From the NCBI RefSeq assembly GCF_002893625.1, contig NZ_PKMZ01000011.1:1-64000 (forward strand): a stretch of DNA of 64,000 nucleotides, read 5' to 3'. Shown here one piece after another: positions 8,217 through 17,501 of the stretch. Within the stretch, counting starts at the first letter, position 1, and every line of letters starts with the position of its first letter. Below the pieces are notes generated by a model that saw only the letters and a program-made list of their open reading frames with translations, did not search any database and was not told where the DNA came from. A program made the position numbers and the translations under genes. The DNA comes from Mangrovicella endophytica (GTDB taxonomy: Bacteria; Pseudomonadota; Alphaproteobacteria; Rhizobiales; Rhizobiaceae).

Positions 8217-8704
8217 GCATGAGCTTTCCCCAACCGCAGGCCGAGCATCGCTGGCTGGAGCAACTCGTCGGCGACTGGACGGCCACGATGGACGAGCCGA
8301 CCGACTGCGCGCCGGATGCAACCGGCGTGACCTGGAACGAGCATGTCCGCTCGCTGGAAGGCCTGTGGGTCATGGCGGAAGGCCACGGCACCATGGCGGG
8401 CGACACGCCGGTGACCACCGTCATGATGCTGGGCTTCGACCCGGCGCGAAACTGCTACGTCGGCAGCTTCGTCGGCTCGATGATGACGCATCAATGGGTC
8501 TATGAAGGCCGCCTCAGCGAGGATGGGCAGACGCTCGTGCTCGATACGACCGGGCCCAATATGATGGGCGACGGCTCGCCGGCGGCCTTTCAGGACATCA
8601 TCGCGCTCGACGGTTCGGGCGGCCGCACCCTGACCTCGCGGATGCGCGGCGAGGACGGCAGCTGGCACCAGGTGATGCAGGTCGCCTATCGCCGCAACGG
8701 CTGA
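8213..8704 (+). CDS. DUF1579 family protein
   Basis: This 163-residue protein matches the DUF1579 pattern: HRWLEQLVGDWTATMD at the start, a repeated beta-strand plan (TVMMLGFDPARNCYVGSFVGSMM, QWVYEGRLSEDGQTLVLDT) and the ending WHQVMQVAYRR. The family is predicted to be a lipocalin-like barrel without a defined activity. It is translationally coupled to the DUF899 gene by an ATGA overlap. DUF899 and DUF1579 proteins often sit with SRPBCC and small glyoxalase-type genes in rhizobial genomes, but no function follows from that. Confidence 0.85.
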   Translation: MSMSFPQPQAEHRWLEQLVGDWTATMDEPTDCAPDATGVTWNEHVRSLEGLWVMAEGHGTMAGDTPVTTVMMLGFDPARNCYVGSFVGSMMTHQWVYEGRLSEDGQTLVLDTTGPNMMGDGSPAAFQDIIALDGSGGRTLTSRMRGEDGSWHQVMQVAYRRNG

Positions 8705-8724
8705 AACGAGGCGCCTGTTCTCGC

Positions 8725-8749
8725 GACCGGCGCTTGAAGCGCGCCGGTC
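8725..8749. terminator. Hairpin between convergent DUF1579 and ABC permease genes
   Basis: GACCGGCGC (8725-8733) pairs perfectly with GCGCCGGTC (8741-8749) around a 7-base loop. The right arm reaches into the stop codon of the permease gene. No T-run follows in either direction, so termination is plausible from position only. Confidence 0.45.
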
Positions 8750-9515
8750 AGCTCTTCACGCGGTAGCCGGTCTTGAAGATCCACCAGACGACGGCGAGGA
8801 ACACGGCCAGGAACAGCAGCGTCATCAGAAGGCTGACCCCGACAGAGACGTCGGCGATGCCGTAGAAGCTCCAGCGGAAGCCGCTGACGAGATAGACCAC
8901 CGGGTTGAAGAGGGTCACCGTCTGCCAGGCCGGCGGCAGCATGCTGATCGAATAGAAGCTGCCGCCCAGGAAGGTCAGCGGCGTGACGATGAGGAGCGGC
9001 ACGAGCTGCAGCTTCTCGAAGCCGTCGGCCCAGATGCCGATGATGAAGCCGAGCAGGCTGAACGTTACTGAGGTCAGCACCAGGAAGAGCAGCATCACGA
9101 AGGGATGCTCGATGCGCAGCGGCACGAACAGCGCGGCCGTCGCCAGGATGATCAGGCCGAGCATGATCGATTTCGTCGCCGCGGCGCCGACATAGGCGGT
9201 GACGATCTCGAAGGCCGAGATCGGCGCCGACAGGAGCTCGTAGATCGTGCCGGTGAATTTGGGGAAGTAGATGCCGAAAGAGGCGTTGGAGATGCTCTGC
9301 GTCAGCAGCGAGAGCATGATCAGGCCCGGCACGATGAAAGCGCCATAGCTGACGCCTTCGACGGAGGTAATGCGCGAGCCGATCGCAGCGCCGAAGACCA
9401 CGAAATACAGCGAGGTCGAGATCACCGGCGAGATGATGCTCTGCAGGAGCGTGCGGAAGGTGCGCGCCATTTCGAAGACGTAGATGGCGCGGATCGCCCG
9501 GACATTGACGGTCAT
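8748..9515 (-). CDS. ABC-2 type permease (YadH-like)
   Basis: This 255-residue membrane protein has six hydrophobic segments and the ABC-2 signature region in the second half ([35 protein letters not shown], then [15 protein letters not shown]). The sequence resembles E. coli YadH, partner of YadG. The start codon lies four bases inside the end of the ATPase gene (ATGA overlap), so the two form one exporter. The substrate is unknown; YadGH-type exporters are generally assigned to drug or lipid-like export without firm evidence. Confidence 0.88.
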   Translation of the reverse strand: MTVNVRAIRAIYVFEMARTFRTLLQSIISPVISTSLYFVVFGAAIGSRITSVEGVSYGAFIVPGLIMLSLLTQSISNASFGIYFPKFTGTIYELLSAPISAFEIVTAYVGAAATKSIMLGLIILATAALFVPLRIEHPFVMLLFLVLTSVTFSLLGFIIGIWADGFEKLQLVPLLIVTPLTFLGGSFYSISMLPPAWQTVTLFNPVVYLVSGFRWSFYGIADVSVGVSLLMTLLFLAVFLAVVWWIFKTGYRVKS

Positions 9516-10441
9516 GACCGCTGCTCCTGCACCAGGCCGACGAAGATCTCCTCCAGCGTGCTCTGGCGCGTCTCGACGTCCTTGAAGGCGATGCCGGCGG
9601 TGCCGAGCGCCGCGATGAGGGTGTTGATGCCGGTGCGCGCGGCATTGGCATCATAGGTATAGACGAGTTCGCGGCCGCCTGCCCCGAGCGTCAGAGCAAA
9701 CTCGGACAGGCCGGGCGGCACCGCATCGAGCGGCTGCTGCAGCTGCAGCGTCAGCTGCTTCTTGCCGAGCTTGCGCATCAGCTCGGCCTTCTCCTCCACG
9801 AGGATGATCTCGCCGCGCGAGATGATGCCGATCCGGTCGGCCATCTCCTCGGCTTCCTCGATATAGTGGGTGGTCAGGATGATGGTGACGCCCCGCGCCT
9901 GCAGCGCGCGCACCACGTTCCACATGCCGCGCCGGAGCTCGACGTCGACACCCGCGGTAGGCTCGTCGAGGAAGAGGATGTCCGGCTCGTGCGACAGCGC
10001 CTTGGCGATCAGGACGCGCCGCTTCATGCCGCCCGACAGCGTCATGATCTTGGAATCGCGTTTTTCCCAGAGCGACAGGTCCTTCAGCACCCGCTCGATA
10101 TGGGCGGGATCGCGCGGCTTGCCGAACAGACCGCGGCTGAAGCTCACCGTGTCCCATACCGTCTCGAAGGCGTCGGTGGTCAGTTCCTGCGGCACGAGGC
10201 CGATCTGCGAGCGCGCGGCCCGGAAGTCGCGCACGATGTCGTGGCCGGCCACCGTCACCGTCCCCCCGCTCGGATTGACGATGCCGCAGACGATCGAGAT
10301 CAGCGTCGTCTTCCCGGCGCCGTTCGGCCCGAGCAGCGCGAAAATCTCGCCCTTCTCGATCGAGAGGTCGATGCCCTTGAGCGCCTGGAAGCCGGACTCG
10401 TAGGTCTTGGAAAGCTGCTGAATGGATATGACGGAGGACAT
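9512..10441 (-). CDS. ABC transporter ATPase (YadG-like)
   Basis: From ATG 10441 this is a 309-residue ABC-2 exporter ATPase. Walker A GPNGAGKT is at about 38-45, the signature [15 protein letters not shown] is followed by Walker [11 protein letters not shown], and the H-loop is in [15 protein letters not shown]. The run [14 protein letters not shown] is close to E. coli YadG. A C-terminal extension of about 80 residues after the nucleotide-binding core ends in [12 protein letters not shown], as in YadG. The ATG has only a weak upstream ribosome-binding site. Confidence 0.9.
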   Translation of the reverse strand: MSSVISIQQLSKTYESGFQALKGIDLSIEKGEIFALLGPNGAGKTTLISIVCGIVNPSGGTVTVAGHDIVRDFRAARSQIGLVPQELTTDAFETVWDTVSFSRGLFGKPRDPAHIERVLKDLSLWEKRDSKIMTLSGGMKRRVLIAKALSHEPDILFLDEPTAGVDVELRRGMWNVVRALQARGVTIILTTHYIEEAEEMADRIGIISRGEIILVEEKAELMRKLGKKQLTLQLQQPLDAVPPGLSEFALTLGAGGRELVYTYDANAARTGINTLIAALGTAGIAFKDVETRQSTLEEIFVGLVQEQRS

Positions 10442-10655
10442 GGGATGAACCGCTGGACGATGCGGGTAAGTGGGCGATCGCCGCCGAGTCGGCAAGTCGG
10501 GTGATGCGGACGCTCTGTCCACACCGCCATGCCCGTCGCTATTCAGCGCCGAGTTGATCCCCTCGCCTCTTGACCTCGAGCGGCTAAAGCCGTCAGCAGG
10601 GCACGTTCACTCCTCAAGCGCCGGGCCCCTCCGCCGCACAGCTCTCGGAACCCCG

Positions 10656-11813
10656 ATGCGGATCAGCGTGCTCGGCTCTACCGGATCGATCGGGCGCAAC
10701 ACGCTCGACGTGATCCGCCATCTCGGCGGCCGCGACGCCTTCCAGGTCGTGGCACTAACCGGCCAGGACAATGTCGAGCTGCTTGCCGGCCAGGCGGTCG
10801 AATTCGGGGCAGCTGTCGCGGTCACCGCGAACGAAGCGCGCCTGCCCGAGCTGCGCAGCGCCCTGGCGGGCACCGGCATCGAGGCTGCGGCAGGTGACGC
10901 CGCGCTCGTCGAGGCCGCCAGCCGCCCGGTCGACTGGTGCATGGCGGCGATCGTCGGCATCGCCGGCCTTGCGCCGACGCTGGCCGCCGCACGCCAGGGT
11001 GCCCGCATCGCGCTCGCCAACAAGGAATGCCTCGTCTCCGCCGGCGCTCTGTTCCAGCGGGCGATCGAGCGTGCCGGCGGGCTGCTGCTGCCGGTCGACA
11101 GCGAGCACAGCGCCATCTTCCAGGTCATCGACCGCGCCGCCGAAGCAGCCGTCGAACGGATCATCCTCACCGCATCCGGCGGCCCGTTCCGGCTCTGGCC
11201 GGCGGAGCGGATGGCGGATGTCACCCCGAAGGTCGCGGCCGCCCATCCCAACTGGTCGATGGGCGTGAAAATCTCCATCGACAGCGCCAGCCTGTTTAAC
11301 AAGGCGCTGGAGATGATCGAGGCCAAGCACCTCTTCGGCGCGTCGGGACGCACCATCGAGGTCGTCGTGCATCCGCAGTCGGTCGTCCACTCCATGGTCG
11401 GCTACAGCGACGGCTCGGTGCTGGCGCAGCTCGGCCCGCCGGACATGCGCACGGCCATCGGCTACGCCCTGACCTATCCGGCACGTCCGAACCTGCCGGT
11501 CGAGCGCCTCGACTTCTCGGCCCTCGCTCGCCTCGACTTCGAGGCTCCGGACGAGGGCCGCTTCCCTGCGCTGCGACTCGCACGGCGGGCGATGGAGGCG
11601 GGCGGCCTGTCCGGCGCGATCCTGAACGGCGCCAAGGAGGTGGCTCTGGGCGCGTTCATCGATCGGCGGATCGGCTTCCTCGACATCGCACGGATCGTCG
11701 AACAGGTGATGGACGAGGTCGCGCCCGGTTCGGACCCCGAGACGATCGAAGCTGTCTTCGCTGCCGATGGGGAAGCACGACGCCGTGCCGATGCCTATGC
11801 GCCACGGCGATAG
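10656..11813 (+). CDS. dxr: 1-deoxy-D-xylulose 5-phosphate reductoisomerase
   Basis: This 385-residue enzyme converts DXP to MEP, the committed step of the non-mevalonate isoprenoid pathway, using NADPH and a divalent metal. The NADPH motif GSTGSIG is at residues 7-13. NKECLVSAG, the metal and substrate motif DSEHSAIFQ, ASGGPFR, the flexible-loop and catalytic region HPNWSMG/ISIDSASLFNKALEMIEA and HPQSVVHSM are all present. Start ATG 10656 begins exactly at the conserved MRISVLGSTG; longer in-frame extensions upstream lack family similarity. The gene stands alone, divergent from the ABC exporter. Confidence 0.95.
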   Translation: MRISVLGSTGSIGRNTLDVIRHLGGRDAFQVVALTGQDNVELLAGQAVEFGAAVAVTANEARLPELRSALAGTGIEAAAGDAALVEAASRPVDWCMAAIVGIAGLAPTLAAARQGARIALANKECLVSAGALFQRAIERAGGLLLPVDSEHSAIFQVIDRAAEAAVERIILTASGGPFRLWPAERMADVTPKVAAAHPNWSMGVKISIDSASLFNKALEMIEAKHLFGASGRTIEVVVHPQSVVHSMVGYSDGSVLAQLGPPDMRTAIGYALTYPARPNLPVERLDFSALARLDFEAPDEGRFPALRLARRAMEAGGLSGAILNGAKEVALGAFIDRRIGFLDIARIVEQVMDEVAPGSDPETIEAVFAADGEARRRADAYAPRR

Positions 11814-11827
11814 AACGAGCCAGATCT

Positions 11828-11848
11828 CCACCGCAGAGGCGGTTTTCT
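11828..11848 (+). terminator. Short hairpin with T-run after dxr
   Basis: ACCGC (11830-11834) pairs with GCGGT (11839-11843) around AGAG, followed by TTTCTC. The stem is short (5 bp), but the T-tract and position 15 bp after the dxr stop make a weak terminator likely. Confidence 0.5.
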
Positions 11849-11899
11849 CATCGAAATAGATCGTCTCGTAACCACAATTTCCGCACGCATCTTGCGATC

Positions 11900-11916
11900 A
11901 TAAGCTCGCTTATAAT
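11900..11916 (+). promoter_or_regulatory. Palindromic operator overlapping the -10 of the marR-emrAB operon
   Basis: ATAAGC-TC-GCTTAT (11900-11913) is a perfect inverted repeat whose right arm overlaps a consensus TATAAT (11911-11916). The marR ATG is only 11 bases past the -10, so the transcript would have little or no leader. MarR binding here would block RNA polymerase, consistent with autorepression; this is inference. Confidence 0.62.
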
Positions 11917-11926
11917 ATTAAGGCTC

Positions 11927-12433
11927 ATGAACGAGCCGCAGCACGAACTTCTCCTCGACCCGAAGTCGCCGCATATCGGCTTCCTCCTGGCCGACGCCTC
12001 GCGCCTGATGCGCAAACGTTTCGAGCATGAGAGCCGCGACATCGCCATGACCGCCGCGCAGATGAAGATCCTGGCGCGCGTCTGGAAGATGGAAGGCACC
12101 AGCCAGGCACGGCTGGCCAATGCTCTCGACCTCGAGCCGATCACCCTCTGCCGGCACGTCGACCGCATGGAGGCGGCCGGGCTGGTCGAGCGTCGTCCCG
12201 ACCCGGCCGATCGCCGGGCACGTCAGCTCTTCACCACCGAAGCCGGGCGTGCGCTGCTTCCCGACATGCGCATACGCGGCGAACGCGTCGTGAAGGCGGC
12301 GCTCCGCGGCGTCAGCGAAGCCGACGTCCAGACCGTTATCGCCACTCTCAACACCATCATTGCCAATCTCGGCGAGGACGGTGATCGCGCCTGCGATCTC
12401 GCCGCCGCCGCGCAAGTCACGGAAGACGCGTGA
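11927..12433 (+). CDS. MarR-family regulator of the EmrAB-like efflux operon
   Basis: This 168-residue MarR protein has the recognition-helix region QMKILARVWKMEGTSQARLANALDLEPITLCRHVDRMEAAGLVERR and the wing DPADRRARQLFTTEAG, with dimerisation helices at both ends. Its stop overlaps the start of the EmrA-like gene (TGATG), so regulator and pump are one operon, the arrangement known for MarR-type EmrR. It probably represses the pump until an antimicrobial or phenolic ligand binds. Transcription seems to start almost at the ATG. Confidence 0.9.
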   Translation: MNEPQHELLLDPKSPHIGFLLADASRLMRKRFEHESRDIAMTAAQMKILARVWKMEGTSQARLANALDLEPITLCRHVDRMEAAGLVERRPDPADRRARQLFTTEAGRALLPDMRIRGERVVKAALRGVSEADVQTVIATLNTIIANLGEDGDRACDLAAAAQVTEDA

Positions 12434-13785
12434 TGAACATGAAGCCCGACCAGAAGAGCATCGACGCCGCCGAAGCCATTCCGGCACAGTCGAGCCAGAC
12501 AGCGCCCGCCTCCCTGGAGAGCACGACGCAGCCCGCAGCGGAGCAGGCACCGGTTCAGGCACCGGCCGCCGCTGCCGCAAGCGCACCGCCGGCCGCGCCC
12601 GCCGCTGCAGCCGACGTGTCTGCCAAGCCGAAGAAGAAGCGGCGGCCCCTGCGCTTCCTGATGATGATCATCCTGCCGCTTGGGCTTGCCGCGGCGGGTG
12701 GCTACTACTGGGTCACCGGCGGACGCTTCATCAACACCGAGGACGCCTACGTCCAGCAGAACATGGTGTCGATATCACCGGAGGTCTCGGGCCAGATCGT
12801 CGAGATCGGCACCGGCGAGAACAAGATCGTCCACCAGGGCGATCTCCTGTTCCGCATCGATGATTCCACCTACCGGGCGGCCGTCGACCAGAAGCAGGCC
12901 GAGGTCGCGACCGCGCGCCTCGGCGTCGAGCGTCTGAAGGCGGCCTATGAGTCGGCTCTGTCCGACCGCAAGACGGCGCAGGACGCGCTCGACTTCCAGC
13001 GCACCAACCAGCGGCGGCAGCAGAACCTCGTCAAGGGCGGCGTCATCTCGGAGGCCGCCCTCGATCAGTCCAGCCTGTCGCTGCAGCAGGCACAGGGCAA
13101 GCTCGCTTCCGCGGAGCAGGCCGTGCTGAGCGCCAAGGCCGCTCTCGGCGGCAATCCGGCCATCGAGACCGACCGCCATCCCGACGTCATCTCCGCCCTG
13201 TCCGAGCTGAACCGCGCCGAGATCGATCTGCGCCACACGGTCGTCACGGCGCCGTCTGACGGTATCGTCAGCCAGATCGATCGTCTGCAGGTCGGCCAGT
13301 ATGTCGGCCCGTCCGTCGCCGTGGTGGCATTGGTTCAGACCGACCCGCTCTGGATCACCGCCAACTACAAGGAAACGGACCTCACCCACATGCAGCCGGG
13401 CCAGCCGGTCGAGATCGAGATCGATACCTTCCCCGACCACGCCTTCCGCGGCACGGTGGAGAGCATCGGCGCCGGCACCGGCTCGGAATTCTCGCTGCTG
13501 CCGGCGCAGAATGCGACCGGCAACTGGGTCAAGGTCGTGCAGCGCATCCCGGTGCGCATCGCGCTCGACGACGATCCGGCGGAAGTTGCGCTGCGCACCG
13601 GCATGAGCGCCAGCGTCACCGTCGATACGGGGCATGCCCGCGGCCTGCCGGACTTCGTCGCCAAGCCGCTCGCGACGGCCAATCTTCCGCAGTCGATCGC
13701 CAAGCCGCTCGCCGACGCCGGCCTCCTGCCGGCCAGGTCTGGCGGCGCCATGGCGGCAAGCGCCGCCGAGGCGCCGGTCCGGTGA
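12433..13785 (+). CDS. EmrA-like membrane fusion protein (HlyD family)
   Basis: This 450-residue periplasmic adaptor joins the inner-membrane pump to an outer-membrane channel. It has an Ala/Pro-rich cytoplasmic tail (about 1-65), one transmembrane helix (LRFLMMIILPLGLAAAGGYYW, about 73-93), the biotinyl-lipoyl half motif (VSISPEVSGQIVEIGTGENKIVHQGDLLFRID), a long coiled-coil hairpin and the second lipoyl half plus beta-barrel (VVTAPSDGIVSQIDRLQVGQYV, WITANYKETDL). The start overlaps the marR stop by one base and the end overlaps the emrB-like start (GTGA). An outer-membrane partner is not in the window. Confidence 0.92.
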   Translation: MNMKPDQKSIDAAEAIPAQSSQTAPASLESTTQPAAEQAPVQAPAAAAASAPPAAPAAAADVSAKPKKKRRPLRFLMMIILPLGLAAAGGYYWVTGGRFINTEDAYVQQNMVSISPEVSGQIVEIGTGENKIVHQGDLLFRIDDSTYRAAVDQKQAEVATARLGVERLKAAYESALSDRKTAQDALDFQRTNQRRQQNLVKGGVISEAALDQSSLSLQQAQGKLASAEQAVLSAKAALGGNPAIETDRHPDVISALSELNRAEIDLRHTVVTAPSDGIVSQIDRLQVGQYVGPSVAVVALVQTDPLWITANYKETDLTHMQPGQPVEIEIDTFPDHAFRGTVESIGAGTGSEFSLLPAQNATGNWVKVVQRIPVRIALDDDPAEVALRTGMSASVTVDTGHARGLPDFVAKPLATANLPQSIAKPLADAGLLPARSGGAMAASAAEAPVR

Positions 13786-15344
13786 GCGCGGCCTCCGCCG
13801 GGGCGGCCGGCGCAGCTCCTGCAGCCCGCAACGCCGTCCACAACAAGGGCCTGATCACGGTCTCGACCATGCTCGCGACCATCATGCAGGTGCTGGATAC
13901 GACGATCGCCAACGTGGCGCTGCCATCCATGCAGGGCTCGCTGGGCGCCTCGCAGGACCAGATCAGCTGGGTGCTGACCTCCTATATCGTCGCGGCCGCG
14001 ATCATGACGCCGGTGACGGGCTGGCTTTCCGACCGCTTCGGGCGGCGCGAGCTGTTCATCGCCTCGGCCGTCGGCTTCGTCGTCGCGTCGATGCTCTGCG
14101 GCATCGCCTCCAGCCTCAACGAGATGATCGTCTTCCGGCTGTTCCAGGGCATCTGCGGCGCGTCACTCGTGCCGCTGAGCCAGGCTGTCCTCCTCGACAT
14201 CAACCCCAAGGAGAAGCATGGCCAGGCCATGGCGATCTGGGGCGCCGGCATCATGATCGGACCGATCATCGGACCGACCCTCGGCGGCTGGCTGACGGAC
14301 GTCTTCAACTGGCGTTACGTCTTCTTCGTCAATCTGCCGATCGGCATCCTCGCCATCCTCGGCATGGTGGCGACGCTGCCGCGCACGGAGCGGCGCCTGC
14401 GCGGCTTCGATTTCCTGGGCTTTGCCATGCTGTCGATTGCCATCGGCGCGTTCCAGATGCTGCTCGACCGCGGCGAGCAGGAGGACTGGTTCGCTTCGCC
14501 TGAGATCTGGATCGAGCTCGGCCTGACAGTCTCCGGCCTGTGGATGTTCGTCATCCATATCACCGGCCGGAACAACCCCTTCATGGATCCGAAGATCTTC
14601 AAGGATCGCAACCTCGTCACCGCGCTGGTGCTGATCTTCATCATTGGCGTCATCCTGCTGGCCGGCCTCGCGCTGCTGCCACCGCTCCTGCAGAACATCC
14701 TCGGCTATCCCGTGGTGACGACCGGCTTCGTGCTGGCGCCGCGCGGCGTTGGGACGATGATCTCGATGCTGGTGGTCGGCCGCCTCGTCAGCCTCATCGA
14801 TGCGCGCCTCTTGATCCTCGCCGGCCTGGGACTGACAGCCTACTCCCTCTACATCATGACCGGTTTCTCGCCGATTATGAGCGACGGCCCGATCATCGTC
14901 AGCGGCGTCGTCCAGGGTCTTGGCCTCGGCCTGGTGATGGTGCCTCTGTCGACGCTCGCCTTTGCGACGTTGCGGCCGGAGCAGCGCACCGACGCCGCCA
15001 GCCTCTTCAGCCTCCTGCGCAATCTCGGCTCCAGCGTCGGCATCTCCATCGTGGTGACGGCGCTGGCGCAGAACACGCAGGTGAACCGCACCGAGCTGGT
15101 CTCCAAGCTGACTCCGTTCAACATGGACATCGCCGGCATGGCGCACGGGTTGGGCGTCGGTCCGGAGACGGCGATCGCGCTCCTCAGCAGCCAGGTCTCG
15201 ACGCAGGCGGCGATGATCTCCTATCTCGACGACTTCATGCTGATGATGTGGATCACTCTCGCGGTGATCCCGCTGCTCCTGTTCCTGCGCAAGCCGCAGA
15301 TGGGCGGCGGCAAGCCGGATCCGGCTCACGTCGCCATGGAGTAG
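13782..15344 (+). CDS. EmrB/QacA-type MFS drug transporter (DHA2, 14 TM)
   Basis: This 520-residue proton antiporter has 14 hydrophobic segments. DHA2 motifs are visible: LDTTIANVALPSM (motif D1), the loop GWLSDRFGRRELF (motif A), and FRLFQGICGASLVPLSQA with GPTLGGWLTDVFNWRYVFFVNLPIG (motif C). It starts with GTG at 13782, overlapping the EmrA-like stop by four bases. With the preceding genes it forms a tripartite efflux system for hydrophobic toxic compounds. The substrate is not predictable from sequence. Confidence 0.93.
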   Translation: MSAASAGAAGAAPAARNAVHNKGLITVSTMLATIMQVLDTTIANVALPSMQGSLGASQDQISWVLTSYIVAAAIMTPVTGWLSDRFGRRELFIASAVGFVVASMLCGIASSLNEMIVFRLFQGICGASLVPLSQAVLLDINPKEKHGQAMAIWGAGIMIGPIIGPTLGGWLTDVFNWRYVFFVNLPIGILAILGMVATLPRTERRLRGFDFLGFAMLSIAIGAFQMLLDRGEQEDWFASPEIWIELGLTVSGLWMFVIHITGRNNPFMDPKIFKDRNLVTALVLIFIIGVILLAGLALLPPLLQNILGYPVVTTGFVLAPRGVGTMISMLVVGRLVSLIDARLLILAGLGLTAYSLYIMTGFSPIMSDGPIIVSGVVQGLGLGLVMVPLSTLAFATLRPEQRTDAASLFSLLRNLGSSVGISIVVTALAQNTQVNRTELVSKLTPFNMDIAGMAHGLGVGPETAIALLSSQVSTQAAMISYLDDFMLMMWITLAVIPLLLFLRKPQMGGGKPDPAHVAME

Positions 15345-15350
15345 CCGCCA

Positions 15351-15379
15351 CCCCTGCCGAAACGATCCTGCGGCAGGGG
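15351..15379 (+). terminator. Hairpin after the emrB-like gene
   Basis: CCCCTGCCG (15351-15359) pairs perfectly with CGGCAGGGG (15371-15379) around an 11-base loop, seven bases past the stop. No T-run follows, so it may be a Rho-dependent or processing hairpin rather than an intrinsic terminator. Confidence 0.4.
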
Positions 15380-15491
15380 AACGGCGACCCCTCGGCGTCT
15401 TCAAACGGCGACACGGATGCTCTAAGGCGTCCTCACCGCAGCGGGTTGTTCTGAGCACCTCCGCAGCCCCGTGACGAGGACGAGCGAGACG

Positions 15492-16388
15492 ATGAGCGAC
15501 GAGATGAACGGCACGGGCGAGTTGCAGGCCCATATGCTCGCAGAAGCCCTGCCCTTCATGCAGGCCTACGAGAACAAGAACGTCGTCGTGAAATATGGCG
15601 GCCACGCCATGGGCGACATCGCGCTCGGCAAGGCGTTTGCCCGCGACATCGCGCTGCTCAAGCAGTCCGGCATCAATCCGGTCGTCGTCCATGGCGGCGG
15701 GCCGCAGATCGCGCGCATGCTGCAGAAGATGGGGATCGAATCGCGCTTCGAGGGGGGCCTCAGGGTCACCGACGAGCGGACGATGGAGATCGTCGAAATG
15801 GTTCTCGCCGGCTCCATCAACAAGGAGATCGTCGCGCTGATCAATGCCGAGGGCGAGTGGGCAATCGGCCTCTGCGGCAAGGACGGCAACATGGTCTTCG
15901 CGCAGAAGGCCACCAAGACAGCGATCGATCCCGATTCCAACATCGAGCGGGTGCTCGATCTCGGCTATGTCGGCGAGCCCGCGGAGGTCGACCGCACCCT
16001 TCTCGACCTTCTCGCCCGCTCCGAGATGATCCCGGTGATCGCGCCGGTCGCGCCAGGTCGCGACGGCAAGACCTACAACATCAATGCCGACACCTTTGCC
16101 GGCGCCATCGCCGGCGCGCTGAGCGCCGCGCGCCTGCTGTTTCTCACCGACGTGCCCGGCGTCCTCGATCGCTCCGGCAAGCTGATCAAGGAGCTGTCGG
16201 TCGCCGAAGCGCGCGCCCTCATCGCCGACGGCACGATTTCGGGCGGCATGATCCCGAAGGTCGAGACCTGCATCGAGGCGATTGACCGCGGCGTCGAGGG
16301 CGTGGTCATCCTCAGCGGCAAGACACCGCATGCCGTGCTGCTGGAGCTCCTGACCGAGCACGGCGCCGGCACGCTGATCGTGCCCTGA
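15492..16388 (+). CDS. argB: Acetylglutamate kinase
   Basis: This 298-residue enzyme phosphorylates N-acetylglutamate, the second step of cyclic arginine synthesis. The P-loop-like [10 protein letters not shown], the substrate region [10 protein letters not shown], the glycine-rich [29 protein letters not shown], the [12 protein letters not shown] strand and the ending [14 protein letters not shown] are all family features. The N-terminal helix (about residues 8-25, before [12 protein letters not shown]) is the one that in arginine-sensitive NAGKs supports hexamer formation and feedback inhibition. I chose ATG 15492; GTG 15471 in frame adds seven residues. A short palindrome (16385-16409) covers the stop codon. 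Confidence 0.95.
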   Translation: MSDEMNGTGELQAHMLAEALPFMQAYENKNVVVKYGGHAMGDIALGKAFARDIALLKQSGINPVVVHGGGPQIARMLQKMGIESRFEGGLRVTDERTMEIVEMVLAGSINKEIVALINAEGEWAIGLCGKDGNMVFAQKATKTAIDPDSNIERVLDLGYVGEPAEVDRTLLDLLARSEMIPVIAPVAPGRDGKTYNINADTFAGAIAGALSAARLLFLTDVPGVLDRSGKLIKELSVAEARALIADGTISGGMIPKVETCIEAIDRGVEGVVILSGKTPHAVLLELLTEHGAGTLIVP

Positions 16389-16421
16389 GGCGAGGCGAAG
16401 CCGCCTCAGCGATCCGCCACA

Positions 16422-17501
16422 TCAATGCAGCGGAATGCGGTACTTACGCGGGCCACCATCGGCCAGTCCGTCGAAGAGAACGAGGATCTCAAGTTGATCC
16501 TCGCTCTGCTCGAGAACGGTCACCGCCTCGGCCTTGGCGCGCCCAGACCCTGATGCGACGTCGTCAAGGACGGCGAGCTTGTCAGTGCTTCCGTCAGGGA
16601 GAGCGACGCGAAAGACCGCATAGGGGATGTCGTCCTGCTCCAACGTCGGCCCTGCCAGGATGAGCAGGGAACCGTCTGACAGCGTGGCCATGTCCCTGAT
16701 CCCGGTGTTCGGCCCGAGCGGCAGACGCCATTCGCGGCTGGGCTTCACCGTCTCGGCAGCCGCGGTGAACAACATGTCAGCCGGCACGGACAGCACGACT
16801 GCATTGCCATCGACCGAGGGCGCGCGAAGGCCCACCAGGAGGTCGTCACCGACGACCGCCAACCCTTCGATATTGAGACCGTCCTCACGCTTCAGCGAGC
16901 GCGTGAGGTAGTCCTTGAGCGTCGACGCGGACAGGGCCTCGAAGAGGCGATAGCTCGGCAGGATCTCGACCGCCCGCCCTTCGCCGTCGAGCGTCACACG
17001 GACGAGCAGGAAGCTCGAGTCACGATACTCGTCATCATTGCGGCTGCAGCCGTGGGAGCCGGCCACGTAGAATACCCCGGCGCCGGCAGCCGCAACGGCC
17101 TCGCCATCGAGGTCCTTGAACTTCTTCTTGCCGCCTGCGCAGGAAAAGGACTGCGGCGGCGAGCCGACGGCGCCTTTTGCCTCCTTCTTGCCGATGAGTT
17201 CGATCTCCGGCCCGACGACCATCTGCCCGTCGGAGAGCGTCGCGAGCTGCCCCGTCCGGTTCTCGTCATTGACGATGAGACAGCGGAGGTCTCCTGACGA
17301 CGCGATTTTCACACAACCGATGCCGCTGAGATCTTCGGCCGTGTCCCCGTCCTTGCCGGCGAAGTGCCCTGAAACGGTGATGGTCGCATCGGGAGCAACG
17401 GTCACAGCCTTGTCATCGGCGAGGACGTGGGATGGCAAGGGCGAGCAAAGCGCCAGCCCGAGAAGCAATGGATGGAACTTCGAGCCTACAGCCTTCAGCA
17501 T
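16422..17501 (-). CDS. Secreted DUF3616-domain protein
   Basis: This 359-residue protein has a signal peptide (LLLGLALCSPLPSHVLADD, cleavage near residue 29) and then a DUF3616-like beta-propeller-type body with repeated strands such as GLNIEGLAVVGDDLLVGLRAP and GIRDMATLSDGSLLILAGP. Four cysteines (GCVKIA, RCLIV, SFSCAGG, HGCSRN) could form disulfides in the periplasm. The ATG at 17501 puts the signal peptide at the N-terminus; eight codons upstream is a second ATG. It is convergent with argB and divergent from the MFS gene. The family has no firm biochemical role. Confidence 0.8.
   Translation of the reverse strand: MLKAVGSKFHPLLLGLALCSPLPSHVLADDKAVTVAPDATITVSGHFAGKDGDTAEDLSGIGCVKIASSGDLRCLIVNDENRTGQLATLSDGQMVVGPEIELIGKKEAKGAVGSPPQSFSCAGGKKKFKDLDGEAVAAAGAGVFYVAGSHGCSRNDDEYRDSSFLLVRVTLDGEGRAVEILPSYRLFEALSASTLKDYLTRSLKREDGLNIEGLAVVGDDLLVGLRAPSVDGNAVVLSVPADMLFTAAAETVKPSREWRLPLGPNTGIRDMATLSDGSLLILAGPTLEQDDIPYAVFRVALPDGSTDKLAVLDDVASGSGRAKAEAVTVLEQSEDQLEILVLFDGLADGGPRKYRIPLH

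Noticed and set aside
14163-16361. 732-codon open frame antisense to emrB and argB
   Set aside because: Rich in His, Glu and Arg runs from antisense reading of membrane and kinase genes; no recognisable fold.
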